Below, one piece after another: positions 30,738-38,862 of a stretch of DNA of 40,725 nt. The number at the start of each line of letters is the position of its first letter. Position 1 is the stretch's first letter. The stretch comes from Acholeplasmataceae bacterium (GTDB lineage: Bacteria; Bacillota_I; Bacilli_A; Acholeplasmatales; Acholeplasmataceae). Location of the stretch: the NCBI GenBank assembly GCA_007692425.1, contig RECG01000023.1, forward strand, positions 1 to 40,725. Reading direction: 5' to 3'. The translations under genes were made by a program, and so were the position numbers. The notes beneath the pieces are model-generated. The model did not search any database. It worked only from the letters and a program-made list of their open reading frames with translations, and was not told the DNA's origin.

Positions 30738-33362
30738 TTAACGGGGGTTCTTGATGTTGGCGTGAGCGGCCGCCAAACGGGCGATCGGGACACGGAAAGG
30801 TGAACAGGAAACATAAGACAAACCGACATTGTGGCAGAACTCAACCGACATCGGATCGCCGCCATGTTCGCCGCAGATACCCAGTTTGAGATCAGGACGG
30901 GTCTGCTTGCCGAGTTTCACAGCCATATCCATGAGTTTGCCGACACCTTTGATGTCCACATGGGCAAAAGGATCGTTCGGGAAAATCTTCTTCTCATAAT
31001 AGTCTGCCAGGAACTTGCCGGCATCATCACGGCTGAAGCCGAAGGTCATCTGGGTCAGGTCATTCGTGCCAAAACTGAAGAATTCAGCTTCGACAGCCAC
31101 TTCATCGGCCAACAAGGCTGCACGTGGTACTTCAATCATCGTGCCGACGAGATAGTTGAGGTCGACGCCGGCTTCCTTGATGATTGTATCGGCGGTTTCA
31201 ACGACGATGTCCTTGATGTACTTCAGTTCCCTGACTTCACCGACCAACGGAATCATGATTTCCGGAACCACTTTCATGCCATCCTTGGTCACGGCGATGG
31301 CCGCCTCGATGACGGCTCTTGTTTGCATTTTGGCAATTTCCGGATACGTGATGGTCAAACGGACACCACGATGTCCAAGCATCGGATTGGTTTCATGGAG
31401 ATCATCGATGGTCGCTTTCAAGGCTTCATAGCTGAGTTCCATTTCCTTGGCCAAGGCTTCGATATCGGCTGTGGCGGTCGGCAGGAATTCGTGCAATGGC
31501 GGGTCAAGATAACGAATCGTGACAGGAAAACCTTTCATCGCCTTGTAAAGCTTGATAAAGTCTTCTCTTTGCATCGGCAAGAGTTTGGCAAGCGCCTTTT
31601 CTCTTTCTTTCAATGTTTTGGCCACGATCATTTCACGGACTGCAGGAATGCGGTCCGCTTCAAAGAACATATGTTCGGTACGGCACAAACCAATGCCTTG
31701 CGCCCCAAATTCATAAGCGGTGGTGGCATCACGTTCGTTATCTGCGTTGGTGCGGACATCCATGGCGCGATATTTGTCAGCCCAACCCATCAGAACAGCA
31801 AAATCACCGGAAACCGTGGCATCAACCGTCGGAATCCGTTCTCCATAAATCACTCCGGTGGACCCGTCGAGTGAAATCCAGTCGCCTTCTTTGAAGACTT
31901 CGCCATTGACTTCGAACTGTTTCTTGGCTTCCATGACGCGGACACTGCCTGCGCCAGCCACACAGCATGTCCCCATGCCACGTGCGACGACGGCGGCGTG
32001 TGAAGTCATCCCGCCACGTGAGGTGAGAATGCCTGAAGCCACGACCATGCCTTCGATATCTTCCGGGGATGTTTCCTGGCGAACCAGGACGACCGGTTGT
32101 TTATCAGCGGCTTTCATTTCCTTGGCACGTTCAGCTGTAAACGCAATGCGTCCGGTCGCCGCACCTGGTGAGGCGTTAAGACCAGTCGCGATAACGCGCG
32201 CCTTTTTAAGTGCCTGCTTGTCAAACTGGGGATGAAGCAAGGCATCGAGCTGACCCGGTTCGACTTTGAGAATGGCTTCTTTTTCTGTCAAGAGCCCTTC
32301 GCTGACAAGATCGATGGCGATTTTAAGCGCAGCTTGTGCGGTGCGCTTGCCATTACGGGTTTGAAGCATGTAGAGTTTGCCTTTTTCAATGGTGAATTCC
32401 ATGTCTTGCATATCACGATAATGTGCTTCCAATTTTTTGGATAGCGCATCGAATTCTTCATAAAGCGCAAGGTTGTCTTTCTTCAGTTCGGCAATTGGTT
32501 TGGGTGTGCGGATACCGGCGACAACATCTTCACCTTGGGCGTTGAAGAGATATTCGCCATACAGTTCATTGGTACCGTCTGAAGGATTCCGGCTGAATGC
32601 GACACCCGTTCCTGAGTCTTCGCCCATGTTGCCGAACACCATGCCTTGCACATTGACCGCTGTTCCCCATTCATAAGGAATGTGATTCAAGCGACGGTAG
32701 GTGTTGGCGCGTGGGTTGTCCCATGATCTGAAGACGGCGGTAATCGCGCCGATCAATTGTTCTCTGGGATCTTGCGGGAAAGGTTCGCCTTTGAGTTCTT
32801 CGTACTTGACGAGAAACTGTCCGACCAGTTCAATCAAATCATCAGACGTCAAATCGGTATCGGCCGTGATGTTTTTCTTTTCTTTCATGTCTTCAAGCAA
32901 ATGTTCGAAATTCTCCTTGTCGACTTCCATGACGACATCAGCGAACATCTGGATGAATCGACGATAAGAGTCGTAAGCAAAACGCGGATTACCCGTCAGT
33001 TTGGCCAATCCTTTGACAGACTCATTCGTCAAACCAAGGTTCAGGATGGTATCCATCATGCCTGGCATGGAGGCTCTTGAGCCCGAGCGTACCGATACAA
33101 GGAAGGGGTTGCCGGCATCACCAAAGGCTTTGCCTGCCTCCTTTTCAATAACTGCCAAAGCTGTGAAAACCTGCTCGATGATTTCGGGCGCGATTTTCTT
33201 TCCTCGTTTGTAATAGTCGTTGCATGCTTCAGTCGTGACGGTGAAGCCTTGCGGCACCGGCATACCAAGCGAAGTCATTTCCGCCAAGTTTGCACCTTTG
33301 CCGCCAAGAAGGTTCTTCATGGTGGCATTGCCTTCTTTAAACAAATAAACGTACTTTGTCAT
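30738..33362 (-). CDS. ppdK: Pyruvate, phosphate dikinase
   Basis: Cytoplasmic enzyme that interconverts PEP + AMP + PPi and pyruvate + ATP + Pi. The 874-residue length matches bacterial PPDK. Order: N-terminal ATP-grasp domain (KNLLGGKGANLAEM at 16-29), central swivelling phosphohistidine domain with SRGGMTSHAAVV (catalytic His455, with the regulatory-type Thr453 two residues before) and C-terminal PEP-binding barrel with FFSFGTNDLTQM and GICGEHGGDP (catalytic cysteine). It follows pfkA by 44 bases with no terminator between, AAGGAACAGAAG before the ATG, so the two glycolytic enzymes share a message. In a fermenter it probably works in the pyruvate-forming direction, gaining ATP from PPi. 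Confidence 0.98.
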   Translation of the reverse strand: MTKYVYLFKEGNATMKNLLGGKGANLAEMTSLGMPVPQGFTVTTEACNDYYKRGKKIAPEIIEQVFTALAVIEKEAGKAFGDAGNPFLVSVRSGSRASMPGMMDTILNLGLTNESVKGLAKLTGNPRFAYDSYRRFIQMFADVVMEVDKENFEHLLEDMKEKKNITADTDLTSDDLIELVGQFLVKYEELKGEPFPQDPREQLIGAITAVFRSWDNPRANTYRRLNHIPYEWGTAVNVQGMVFGNMGEDSGTGVAFSRNPSDGTNELYGEYLFNAQGEDVVAGIRTPKPIAELKKDNLALYEEFDALSKKLEAHYRDMQDMEFTIEKGKLYMLQTRNGKRTAQAALKIAIDLVSEGLLTEKEAILKVEPGQLDALLHPQFDKQALKKARVIATGLNASPGAATGRIAFTAERAKEMKAADKQPVVLVRQETSPEDIEGMVVASGILTSRGGMTSHAAVVARGMGTCCVAGAGSVRVMEAKKQFEVNGEVFKEGDWISLDGSTGVIYGERIPTVDATVSGDFAVLMGWADKYRAMDVRTNADNERDATTAYEFGAQGIGLCRTEHMFFEADRIPAVREMIVAKTLKEREKALAKLLPMQREDFIKLYKAMKGFPVTIRYLDPPLHEFLPTATADIEALAKEMELSYEALKATIDDLHETNPMLGHRGVRLTITYPEIAKMQTRAVIEAAIAVTKDGMKVVPEIMIPLVGEVRELKYIKDIVVETADTIIKEAGVDLNYLVGTMIEVPRAALLADEVAVEAEFFSFGTNDLTQMTFGFSRDDAGKFLADYYEKKIFPNDPFAHVDIKGVGKLMDMAVKLGKQTRPDLKLGICGEHGGDPMSVEFCHNVGLSYVSCSPFRVPIARLAAAHANIKNPR

Positions 33363-33406
33363 CTTCTGTTCCTTTCTTTATCTATATCAATTTTTTAATA
33401 ACCAGT

Positions 33407-34357
33407 TTAAGAGATTTTCTTGACCAATTTGTCTAACTCGTTACGTGGACGTTTTTGTCCGATCACATTGACAAATGGCAGGTGGATCATCCGTGAATCA
33501 CGCACGCCGACACAGACGCCGTGGATATCGTCGTTGAGAAGTTCCACCGCGTAAGCCCCCATCCTTGAACCCAGGATGCGGTCTTCCGGACAGGGCGATC
33601 CGCCCCTTTGAATATAGCCCAGAACGGTCGCACGTGAGGCGAATCCTGATTTCTCAGTGATTTCCTCGGCCAATTCATAAACATTCAAAATCCGTTCGGT
33701 AATGACGATGATGGAATGTCTTCTTCCTTCCCGGCGATGACGCTTGAGTCTTTCGATGATTTGTTCTTTGTCGATTGGATTCTCAGGTGTGATGATAAAC
33801 TCGGCTCCGCCGCAAATACCGGCATGAAGGGCCAGGTCGCCACAATATCGTCCCATCGTTTCAATGATGCTGCAACGACGGTGTGATTGAGAGGTATCGC
33901 GTAATTTGTCAATGGCATCGACAATCGTTTCAACTGCGGTCTGGAACCCGATGGTGAAATCCGTTCCTGCGATGTCGTTGTCGATGGTGCCTGGGACACC
34001 AATGCATTTGAGACCCAGTCTTGCCAGTTCGGCGGCCCCTTTGTAGGTGCCGTCGCCACCGATGACAATCAAGCCTTCTATCTCGCGTTTTCGTAAGTGT
34101 TTGATGGCCTTTTTACGAACATCTTCATCTAAGAATTCAGGGACGCGCGCAGTGCCAATGAATGTGCCACCTCTGGAGAGCATGCCAGAAACACTTTGAT
34201 GATTGAGCGGAATCATGACATCGTCAATCATGCCGCGAAAACCATCCTTGATCCCAAAAACCTCATGTCCATAAACATTGGCGGTTCTTACAACAGCACG
34301 GATGGCGGCATTCATGCCGGGCGCATCGCCACCGGATGTCAAAACAGCAATTTTCAT
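33407..34357 (-). CDS. pfkA: 6-phosphofructokinase, ATP-dependent type
   Basis: Catalyses fructose 6-phosphate to fructose 1,6-bisphosphate. The 316-residue length is that of bacterial PfkA. The N-terminus TSGGDAPGMN, the GGDGTYKGA block (100-108, Gly103 typical of ATP users) and PGTIDND (122-128, Gly where PPi enzymes have Lys) mark it as the ATP-type. Allosteric-site residues typical of PfkA (for example RRGGSP-like RGGSPCPEDRILGSRMG) are present. The ATG at 34357 is preferred over the preceding TTG (34360), with GGAGA about 8 bases upstream. Divergent from the PPi-type enzyme across 180 bases. Confidence 0.96.
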   Translation of the reverse strand: MKIAVLTSGGDAPGMNAAIRAVVRTANVYGHEVFGIKDGFRGMIDDVMIPLNHQSVSGMLSRGGTFIGTARVPEFLDEDVRKKAIKHLRKREIEGLIVIGGDGTYKGAAELARLGLKCIGVPGTIDNDIAGTDFTIGFQTAVETIVDAIDKLRDTSQSHRRCSIIETMGRYCGDLALHAGICGGAEFIITPENPIDKEQIIERLKRHRREGRRHSIIVITERILNVYELAEEITEKSGFASRATVLGYIQRGGSPCPEDRILGSRMGAYAVELLNDDIHGVCVGVRDSRMIHLPFVNVIGQKRPRNELDKLVKKIS

Positions 34358-34400
34358 CAACTGATTCTCCCTCGCATCAATAAAAAATCACAACATCATT

Positions 34401-34409
34401 ATTATAACA
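34401..34409 (-). promoter_or_regulatory. Extended -10 promoter of pfkA-ppdK
   Basis: Minus strand TGT-TATAAT, about 45 bases before the pfkA start. The -35 is weak. Confidence 0.65.
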
Positions 34410-34455
34410 CAAGCCGGGTTCAAAATATAGATTTTTGATGTGGTTTTTCACGATG

Positions 34456-34484
34456 ATGAAAACGGTTTTTCGCATGGTTTTCAT
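34456..34484. promoter_or_regulatory. Inverted repeat between divergent phosphofructokinase genes
   Basis: ATGAAAAC (34456-34463) and GTTTTCAT (34477-34484) are exact inverse copies with 13 bases between. The repeat lies upstream of both promoters and could be a shared operator, for example for a sugar-responsive regulator. No family-specific consensus is recognised. Confidence 0.4.
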
Positions 34485-34503
34485 ATCATTTACACCGCTT
34501 TTG

Positions 34504-34512
34504 TGTTAAAAT
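34504..34512 (+). promoter_or_regulatory. Extended -10 promoter of the PPi-type phosphofructokinase
   Basis: TGT-TAAAAT, 30 bases before the start codon. No clear -35. Confidence 0.5.
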
Positions 34513-34542
34513 GATATCAAATCGCAAGAAAATGGTGAGAGT

Positions 34543-35799
34543 ATGAAAGATTTAATAGGCGTCGCACTACTAGGACAATCTGGTGGTCCGACCAGCGTCA
34601 TCAATGCCAGTGCGGCAGGTGTCTTCATCGAAGCGCTCAAACAGGAAAACATCACAGCCGTCTATGGTGCCGTCCATGGCATCAAAGGTATTTTAAACGA
34701 GGATTTTTATGATATCGGACAAGAAGATTTGGAAGAGCTCAAACTACTGCGTAACACCCCTTCTTCGGCCATCGGCAGCGTCCGTTACAAACTCAAGGAT
34801 CCCAAACAAGACCCAAGCGAATATGAACGTTTGCTGGAAGTGTTTAAAAAATATAATATCCGTTATTTCTTCTATAACGGCGGGAACGACTCGATGGATA
34901 CCTGCAACAAGATCAGCAAGTTCTTCAAGAAGGCCGGTTATGACTGCAATGTCATCGGTGTGCCCAAGACAATCGACAACGACCTTTATGGCACCGATCA
35001 TTCGCCGGGCTATGGCAGTGCCGCCAAATATGTCGCCACCACTTTCATGGAACTTTATCATGACGCGACTGTTTATGACACACCGATGGTCACGATTATT
35101 GAAGTCATGGGTAGAAACGCCGGCTGGCTGACGGCCGCTTCCGCGCTTGCCCAGGTCAAAGGACAAGGTCCTGATTTGATTTTTTTACCGGAAATCCCCT
35201 TTGACATCGACAAGTTCTTTGAGCAAGTCAAAACCATGCTGGCCGAAAAGGGCAAGGTGATTGTCGCTGTCAGCGAAGGCATCAAGACCACAGAGGGCAA
35301 GTATATCGCCACCGCTTTTTTGGATTTGTACCGGGATGTCCGGAAAGATGCCTTCGGTCATGTCCAATTGGGTGGAACCGCCCAGGTGCTGGCCGATGAG
35401 GTTGCCAAGCGCACCAAGGCCAAAGTCAGGGCGATCGAATTCAGTTTGTTACAACGTTGTGCGGCGCATCTGGCATCGAAAGTGGATGTCAACGAGGCTT
35501 ACAATGCCGGCCGCAAGGCCGTGCTTGCCGCGGTCAAGGGATCAACTGACAAGATGGTCGGCTTCAAACGCGTCTCAAACGATCCCTACAAGATCAAGTA
35601 TGCGCTTTTGCCGCTCAAGCTGACTGCCAATACCGAGCAAAAGGTGCCAATCGAATGGATTTTACCGGATGGAAAAGGCATGACCCAGGACTTTATCGAT
35701 TATGCATTGCCTTTGATCCAAGGTGATGACAAGGCAAAGCTGGAAGACGGACTACCACGCTTCGCACGTCTCAAGAAAATCCGCGTTCCGAAAAAATAA
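34543..35799 (+). CDS. pfp: Pyrophosphate-dependent 6-phosphofructokinase
   Basis: Reversible phosphorylation of fructose 6-phosphate with PPi instead of ATP. The 418-residue protein has the N-terminal LLGQSGGPTSVINAS, a YNGGNDSMDT block (111-120), where GGND replaces the GGDG of ATP enzymes, and PKTIDND (141-147), where Lys142 replaces Gly; both changes are the known switches to PPi use. It is of the long PPi-type clade found in clostridia, Mollicutes and spirochaetes. It stands alone with its own promoter and terminator. With PPDK nearby, PPi is spent or gained at two steps of glycolysis. Confidence 0.93.
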   Translation: MKDLIGVALLGQSGGPTSVINASAAGVFIEALKQENITAVYGAVHGIKGILNEDFYDIGQEDLEELKLLRNTPSSAIGSVRYKLKDPKQDPSEYERLLEVFKKYNIRYFFYNGGNDSMDTCNKISKFFKKAGYDCNVIGVPKTIDNDLYGTDHSPGYGSAAKYVATTFMELYHDATVYDTPMVTIIEVMGRNAGWLTAASALAQVKGQGPDLIFLPEIPFDIDKFFEQVKTMLAEKGKVIVAVSEGIKTTEGKYIATAFLDLYRDVRKDAFGHVQLGGTAQVLADEVAKRTKAKVRAIEFSLLQRCAAHLASKVDVNEAYNAGRKAVLAAVKGSTDKMVGFKRVSNDPYKIKYALLPLKLTANTEQKVPIEWILPDGKGMTQDFIDYALPLIQGDDKAKLEDGLPRFARLKKIRVPKK

Positions 35800-35820
35800 G
35801 ATGCTCCGGCATCTTTTTTT
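35798..35820 (+). terminator. Terminator of the PPi-type phosphofructokinase
   Basis: AAGATGC (35798-35804), loop TCCG, GCATCTT (35809-35815), then T-run. It begins inside the stop codon. Confidence 0.9.
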
Positions 35821-35833
35821 CTGCCCTGTCATG

Positions 35834-35863
35834 TTGTGTTTTATGGGTCAAGCATTATATAAT
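35834..35863 (+). promoter_or_regulatory. Promoter of the DUF5058-M20 operon
   Basis: TTGTGT (35834-35839), 18-base spacer, TATAAT (35858-35863). AGAGGTG lies 6 bases before the ATG at 35905. Confidence 0.7.
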
Positions 35864-35904
35864 GAATAATAAGCGAGACAAAACATGATAAAGAGGTGCA
35901 TCAT

Positions 35905-36651
35905 ATGGGTTATGTGAATGCTTGGTGGCTGTATCTGATCGTGGGTGTGGTTTTTGCCTACGTGTTGCTTCAGTCCACCGTCTTTTTAATCAAGGCGCGT
36001 CAAAAAGCGCTGGCCTTGGATTTTACCAAAGAACAGATCAACAAGACCATGATCGCGTCAGCGGTTTTCAGCATCGCACCTTCTTTGGCGATATTGATTG
36101 GCTTGATCACGCTGGCCAGGGTTTTCGGACCGATGCTGGCAGGCATGCGTCTGGCGACACTGGGCGCGGTGACTTACGAGTTGCCTGCCGCGATCAATGT
36201 CATCACGGCGTTTGGACAGCAGATCGGTGATCTGCTGGCGATTGATGTCATCATCACGGCTTTGTGGGTCATGACGCTCGGGTGTATCCCGCCTTTGTTG
36301 ATCATTCCTTTGTTTTTCAAACGGATGAGCATGGGTTTGGATAAAATCAAGGAAAAGGATTCAACGTGGAAAAACATCATGATGGATGCCCTGTTTCTGG
36401 GCATGATTTCTGCTTTTGTCGGTTATGTGCTGGCCCGGAAACCCATCAGGGATGTCGACGGGGTTGTCATCGACACCTATTTTTCATGGTTGTCTGTACT
36501 GGTGCTCTTGACATCTGCCGCGTTGATTGTCGTGTTTGGCATCATCATCAAAAAATACAAACAGGAATGGCTGCGTAATTACGCCTTGCCGCTCAGTATG
36601 GTCATCGCCATGTCCCTGGCCATCCTGTTTGCTTCAATGGGGGTGCGCTAA
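35905..36651 (+). CDS. DUF5058-family membrane protein
   Basis: 248-residue membrane protein with about six or seven helices, starting MGYVNAWWLYL. I recognise it as DUF5058, a family of unstudied proteins in clostridia and relatives. A pair of long hydrophobic segments flanks TYELPAAINVITAFGQQIG, a conserved-looking re-entrant or loop region. ATG 35905 has AGAGGTG at 6 bases; the earlier GTG (35896) is inside this site. It is followed after one base by a second membrane protein and then by an M20 peptidase, which suggests a two-part importer for a peptide or N-acyl amino acid hydrolysed by the peptidase. Function is inference. Confidence 0.85.
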   Translation: MGYVNAWWLYLIVGVVFAYVLLQSTVFLIKARQKALALDFTKEQINKTMIASAVFSIAPSLAILIGLITLARVFGPMLAGMRLATLGAVTYELPAAINVITAFGQQIGDLLAIDVIITALWVMTLGCIPPLLIIPLFFKRMSMGLDKIKEKDSTWKNIMMDALFLGMISAFVGYVLARKPIRDVDGVVIDTYFSWLSVLVLLTSAALIVVFGIIIKKYKQEWLRNYALPLSMVIAMSLAILFASMGVR

Positions 36652-36652
36652 G

Positions 36653-37318
36653 ATGGAACATCGTCGTTCTGAATTCGATCAATTGCATCTCGAAGGACGC
36701 ATCTGGATGCTTGGTGCGCTTGGCCTGTTTTTATCCGTTCCTTTGCTTTCCAGCTTGATCACAGGTGTCTGGCCTGTGCCGGCGATGTTTCTGGCCGGTT
36801 TTGTCGCCACGGCGGTCATCTTCTGGCCGGTCACGACGATTGAAGTGTTCACCTTTACGCCGATGCTTGGGGTCGGTGGCAGTTATCTAGGCTTTGTCAC
36901 AGGCAATCTGACAAGTTTGAAGGTGCCTGCGGCACTTAATGCCCAGGATGCACTGAAAGTCGAGAAGGGTACACCTGAAGGCGATGTGATCGCCACCATC
37001 GCGATTGCGGCAAGCAGCATCGTCACCTCTTTAATCATTTTGGTGGGTGCGCTCTTGATTATTCCCTTGACGCCTTTGTTGGAATCCGAAGCGCTCAAGC
37101 CTGCGTTTGACAACATCATTCCCGCCTTATTCGGCGCGCTTGGTATTGTCTATATTTCCAAACGTTTCATGGTGGCCCTCGTGCCCCTGATCTTCATGTC
37201 GGTGTTCTTCATTGTCGTGCCTGGCAGCGGTGACCTGGTTGGCATCATGGTGCCGGTCGGCGTCGTCATTTCACTGTCAATGGCACGGATTCTTTACAAG
37301 AAGGGGATGATCCAATAA
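36653..37318 (+). CDS. Membrane partner of DUF5058 protein, function unknown
   Basis: 221-residue protein with a short charged N-terminus (MEHRRSEFDQLHLEGR) and about six membrane helices. Features: FTPMLGVGGSYLGFVTGNLTSLKVPAA (about 70-97), a Gly-rich loop that looks functional, and a cytoplasmic KVEKGTPEGD segment. ATG 36653 follows the DUF5058 stop by one base with GGGGGTG upstream; the open frame extends further left but overlaps the DUF5058 gene without a start site. Its TAA overlaps the ATG of the M20 gene (TAATG), so the three genes are coupled. No characterised homologue recognised. Confidence 0.8.
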   Translation: MEHRRSEFDQLHLEGRIWMLGALGLFLSVPLLSSLITGVWPVPAMFLAGFVATAVIFWPVTTIEVFTFTPMLGVGGSYLGFVTGNLTSLKVPAALNAQDALKVEKGTPEGDVIATIAIAASSIVTSLIILVGALLIIPLTPLLESEALKPAFDNIIPALFGALGIVYISKRFMVALVPLIFMSVFFIVVPGSGDLVGIMVPVGVVISLSMARILYKKGMIQ

Positions 37319-38748
37319 TGTGGTGGCCATATGTACTGGCTGGCTTTGTTGGTCTGATGATTCTCATCATCATCATTCGAACCTTGACATTCAAAGCCAA
37401 AGACTTTCCGGAAATGCGGAAGAAACATGAATTTGACAAGGTGCGAGCGATTGAATCGTTGTCCCAGATGATTCAATTCAAGACGGTGTCCAATATCGAT
37501 GAAAGCAAAGTTGATAAAAAAGCGTTTAAGGCGTTCAGACAATATTTGCGTGAGCGTTATCCGAAAATCAACGAGGTGGCGACTTATAGCGAGCATGAGG
37601 CTGGTGTCTTGTTCCATATCAAGGGCATGTCTGATGAACAGCCGTCCGTGTTGATGTCGCATTATGATGTCGTGCCTGTGACCGAAGGTTGGCAGGAAGA
37701 TCCCTTCAGCGGCCGGGTTGATGAGCAAACCATTTATGGACGTGGCACATTGGATACCAAGAACAGTCTTTGTGTCATCATGGAAGCCGTCGAATATGCC
37801 TTGAACCAAGGCAAGACGTTTAAAAATGACCTCTATCTGGCTTTTGGTGGCGACGAAGAAATCAGCGGTCCTTCGGCACCTGCTATCCGTGATCATTTGC
37901 ACAAACAAGGCATCAAGCCCGCCTTTGTCTTAGACGAGGGTGGCGCCATCATCAGCAAAATGTTTCCTGGTGTCAAACAAAAAGCGGCTGTCATCGGCAT
38001 CTCGGAAAAAGGGTATATGGATGTCAGTCTGACCGCCCGGTCCAGAGGTGGACACGCCTCAAGCCCGCCTAAGGAAACCGCTATTACCGAACTCGCGAAA
38101 GCGGTCAGGCGCTTGAATAATCATCGCGCCTTCAAGATGAAACTCACCGCACCGGTCAAGGCATTGTTCAAGACCTTGCCGCCTCATTCGAAATCATTTG
38201 GTGTGAAGATGTTGTTTGCCAACTTGTGGTTGTTCATGCCGGTGGTGAAGATGATGGCGAAAAAGAGCGGGGGCGAATTCGCATCGATGTTCAAGACGAC
38301 CCAGGCTTTCACGGTCGCCAGTGGCAGCGATGCCTATAATGTGCTTCCTTCCGAAGCTTCGCTTGGTGTCAATTACCGGTTGCGTCCATTCGAATCTTCA
38401 GATACTGTCCTTAAGCGTATCCGCAAGATTATCAAGAATCCGAATATCGAAGTCAAGCCCTTGAAGATTTCAGAAGCGACATCTGTCAGTTTGATTGATG
38501 AGCAATTTGGTATTCTGGCAAAAGCCATCAAGCAGACCTGGCCGGATGTGCTGACGACACCTTATCTGATGGTGGCGACGACGGACTCGAGACATTATCA
38601 TGCTATTTCTGATCATGTCTACAAGTTCTCACCAATGGATGTGTCAAGGGACGACTTGCGTAAGATTCATGGTTTCGATGAAGACATTACCATTGACAAC
38701 GTCATCAATGGTGTCAACTTCTACTTGAATCTGATTGAGCAGTTGTAA
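37318..38748 (+). CDS. Membrane-anchored M20 family dipeptidase/carboxypeptidase
   Basis: 476-residue zinc peptidase of the M20A/carboxypeptidase S-like group. One N-terminal membrane helix (about 3-23, YVLAGFVGLMILIIIIRTL) anchors it. Active-site blocks are complete: SHYDVVPV (metal His, catalytic Asp), GRGTLDTKNS (bridging Asp), FGGDEEISG (catalytic Glu pair), HASSPP in the dimer domain and TTDSRHYHAIS with the last metal His. Such enzymes cleave dipeptides or N-acyl amino acids. The membrane anchor plus two upstream membrane proteins suggest hydrolysis coupled to uptake. Last gene of the operon; strong terminator follows. Confidence 0.93.
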   Translation: MWWPYVLAGFVGLMILIIIIRTLTFKAKDFPEMRKKHEFDKVRAIESLSQMIQFKTVSNIDESKVDKKAFKAFRQYLRERYPKINEVATYSEHEAGVLFHIKGMSDEQPSVLMSHYDVVPVTEGWQEDPFSGRVDEQTIYGRGTLDTKNSLCVIMEAVEYALNQGKTFKNDLYLAFGGDEEISGPSAPAIRDHLHKQGIKPAFVLDEGGAIISKMFPGVKQKAAVIGISEKGYMDVSLTARSRGGHASSPPKETAITELAKAVRRLNNHRAFKMKLTAPVKALFKTLPPHSKSFGVKMLFANLWLFMPVVKMMAKKSGGEFASMFKTTQAFTVASGSDAYNVLPSEASLGVNYRLRPFESSDTVLKRIRKIIKNPNIEVKPLKISEATSVSLIDEQFGILAKAIKQTWPDVLTTPYLMVATTDSRHYHAISDHVYKFSPMDVSRDDLRKIHGFDEDITIDNVINGVNFYLNLIEQL

Positions 38749-38766
38749 CACACGAGTAACCTGAAT

Positions 38767-38802
38767 AAAAACAACCAACCGCTTATCGGTTGGTTGTTTT
38801 TT
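38767..38802 (+). terminator. Terminator of the DUF5058-M20 operon
   Basis: AAAAACAACCAACCG (38767-38781), loop CTTAT, CGGTTGGTTGTTTTT (38787-38801), then further T. 15-bp stem if A-T ends are counted. Confidence 0.95.
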
Positions 38803-38814
38803 GATTTGGGCCAA

Positions 38815-38841
38815 GAAAAAAGGCCACCCGAAGGTGACCTT
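38815..38841 (-). terminator. Terminator of the repeat-protein gene
   Basis: Minus strand: AAGGTCACC (38833-38841), tetraloop TTCG, GGTGGCCTT (38820-38828) with one G-T wobble, then TTTT. The C-TTCG-G loop is an especially stable tetraloop. It lies about 20 bases past the stop at 38863. Confidence 0.92.
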
Positions 38842-38862
38842 GATTCACTTGTTGTGCTAATG

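Noticed and set aside
30831-31874. 347-codon plus-strand frame opposite ppdK
   Set aside because: The ppdK frame below it carries the conserved PEP-binding domain. The antisense frame has no ribosome binding site or domain.
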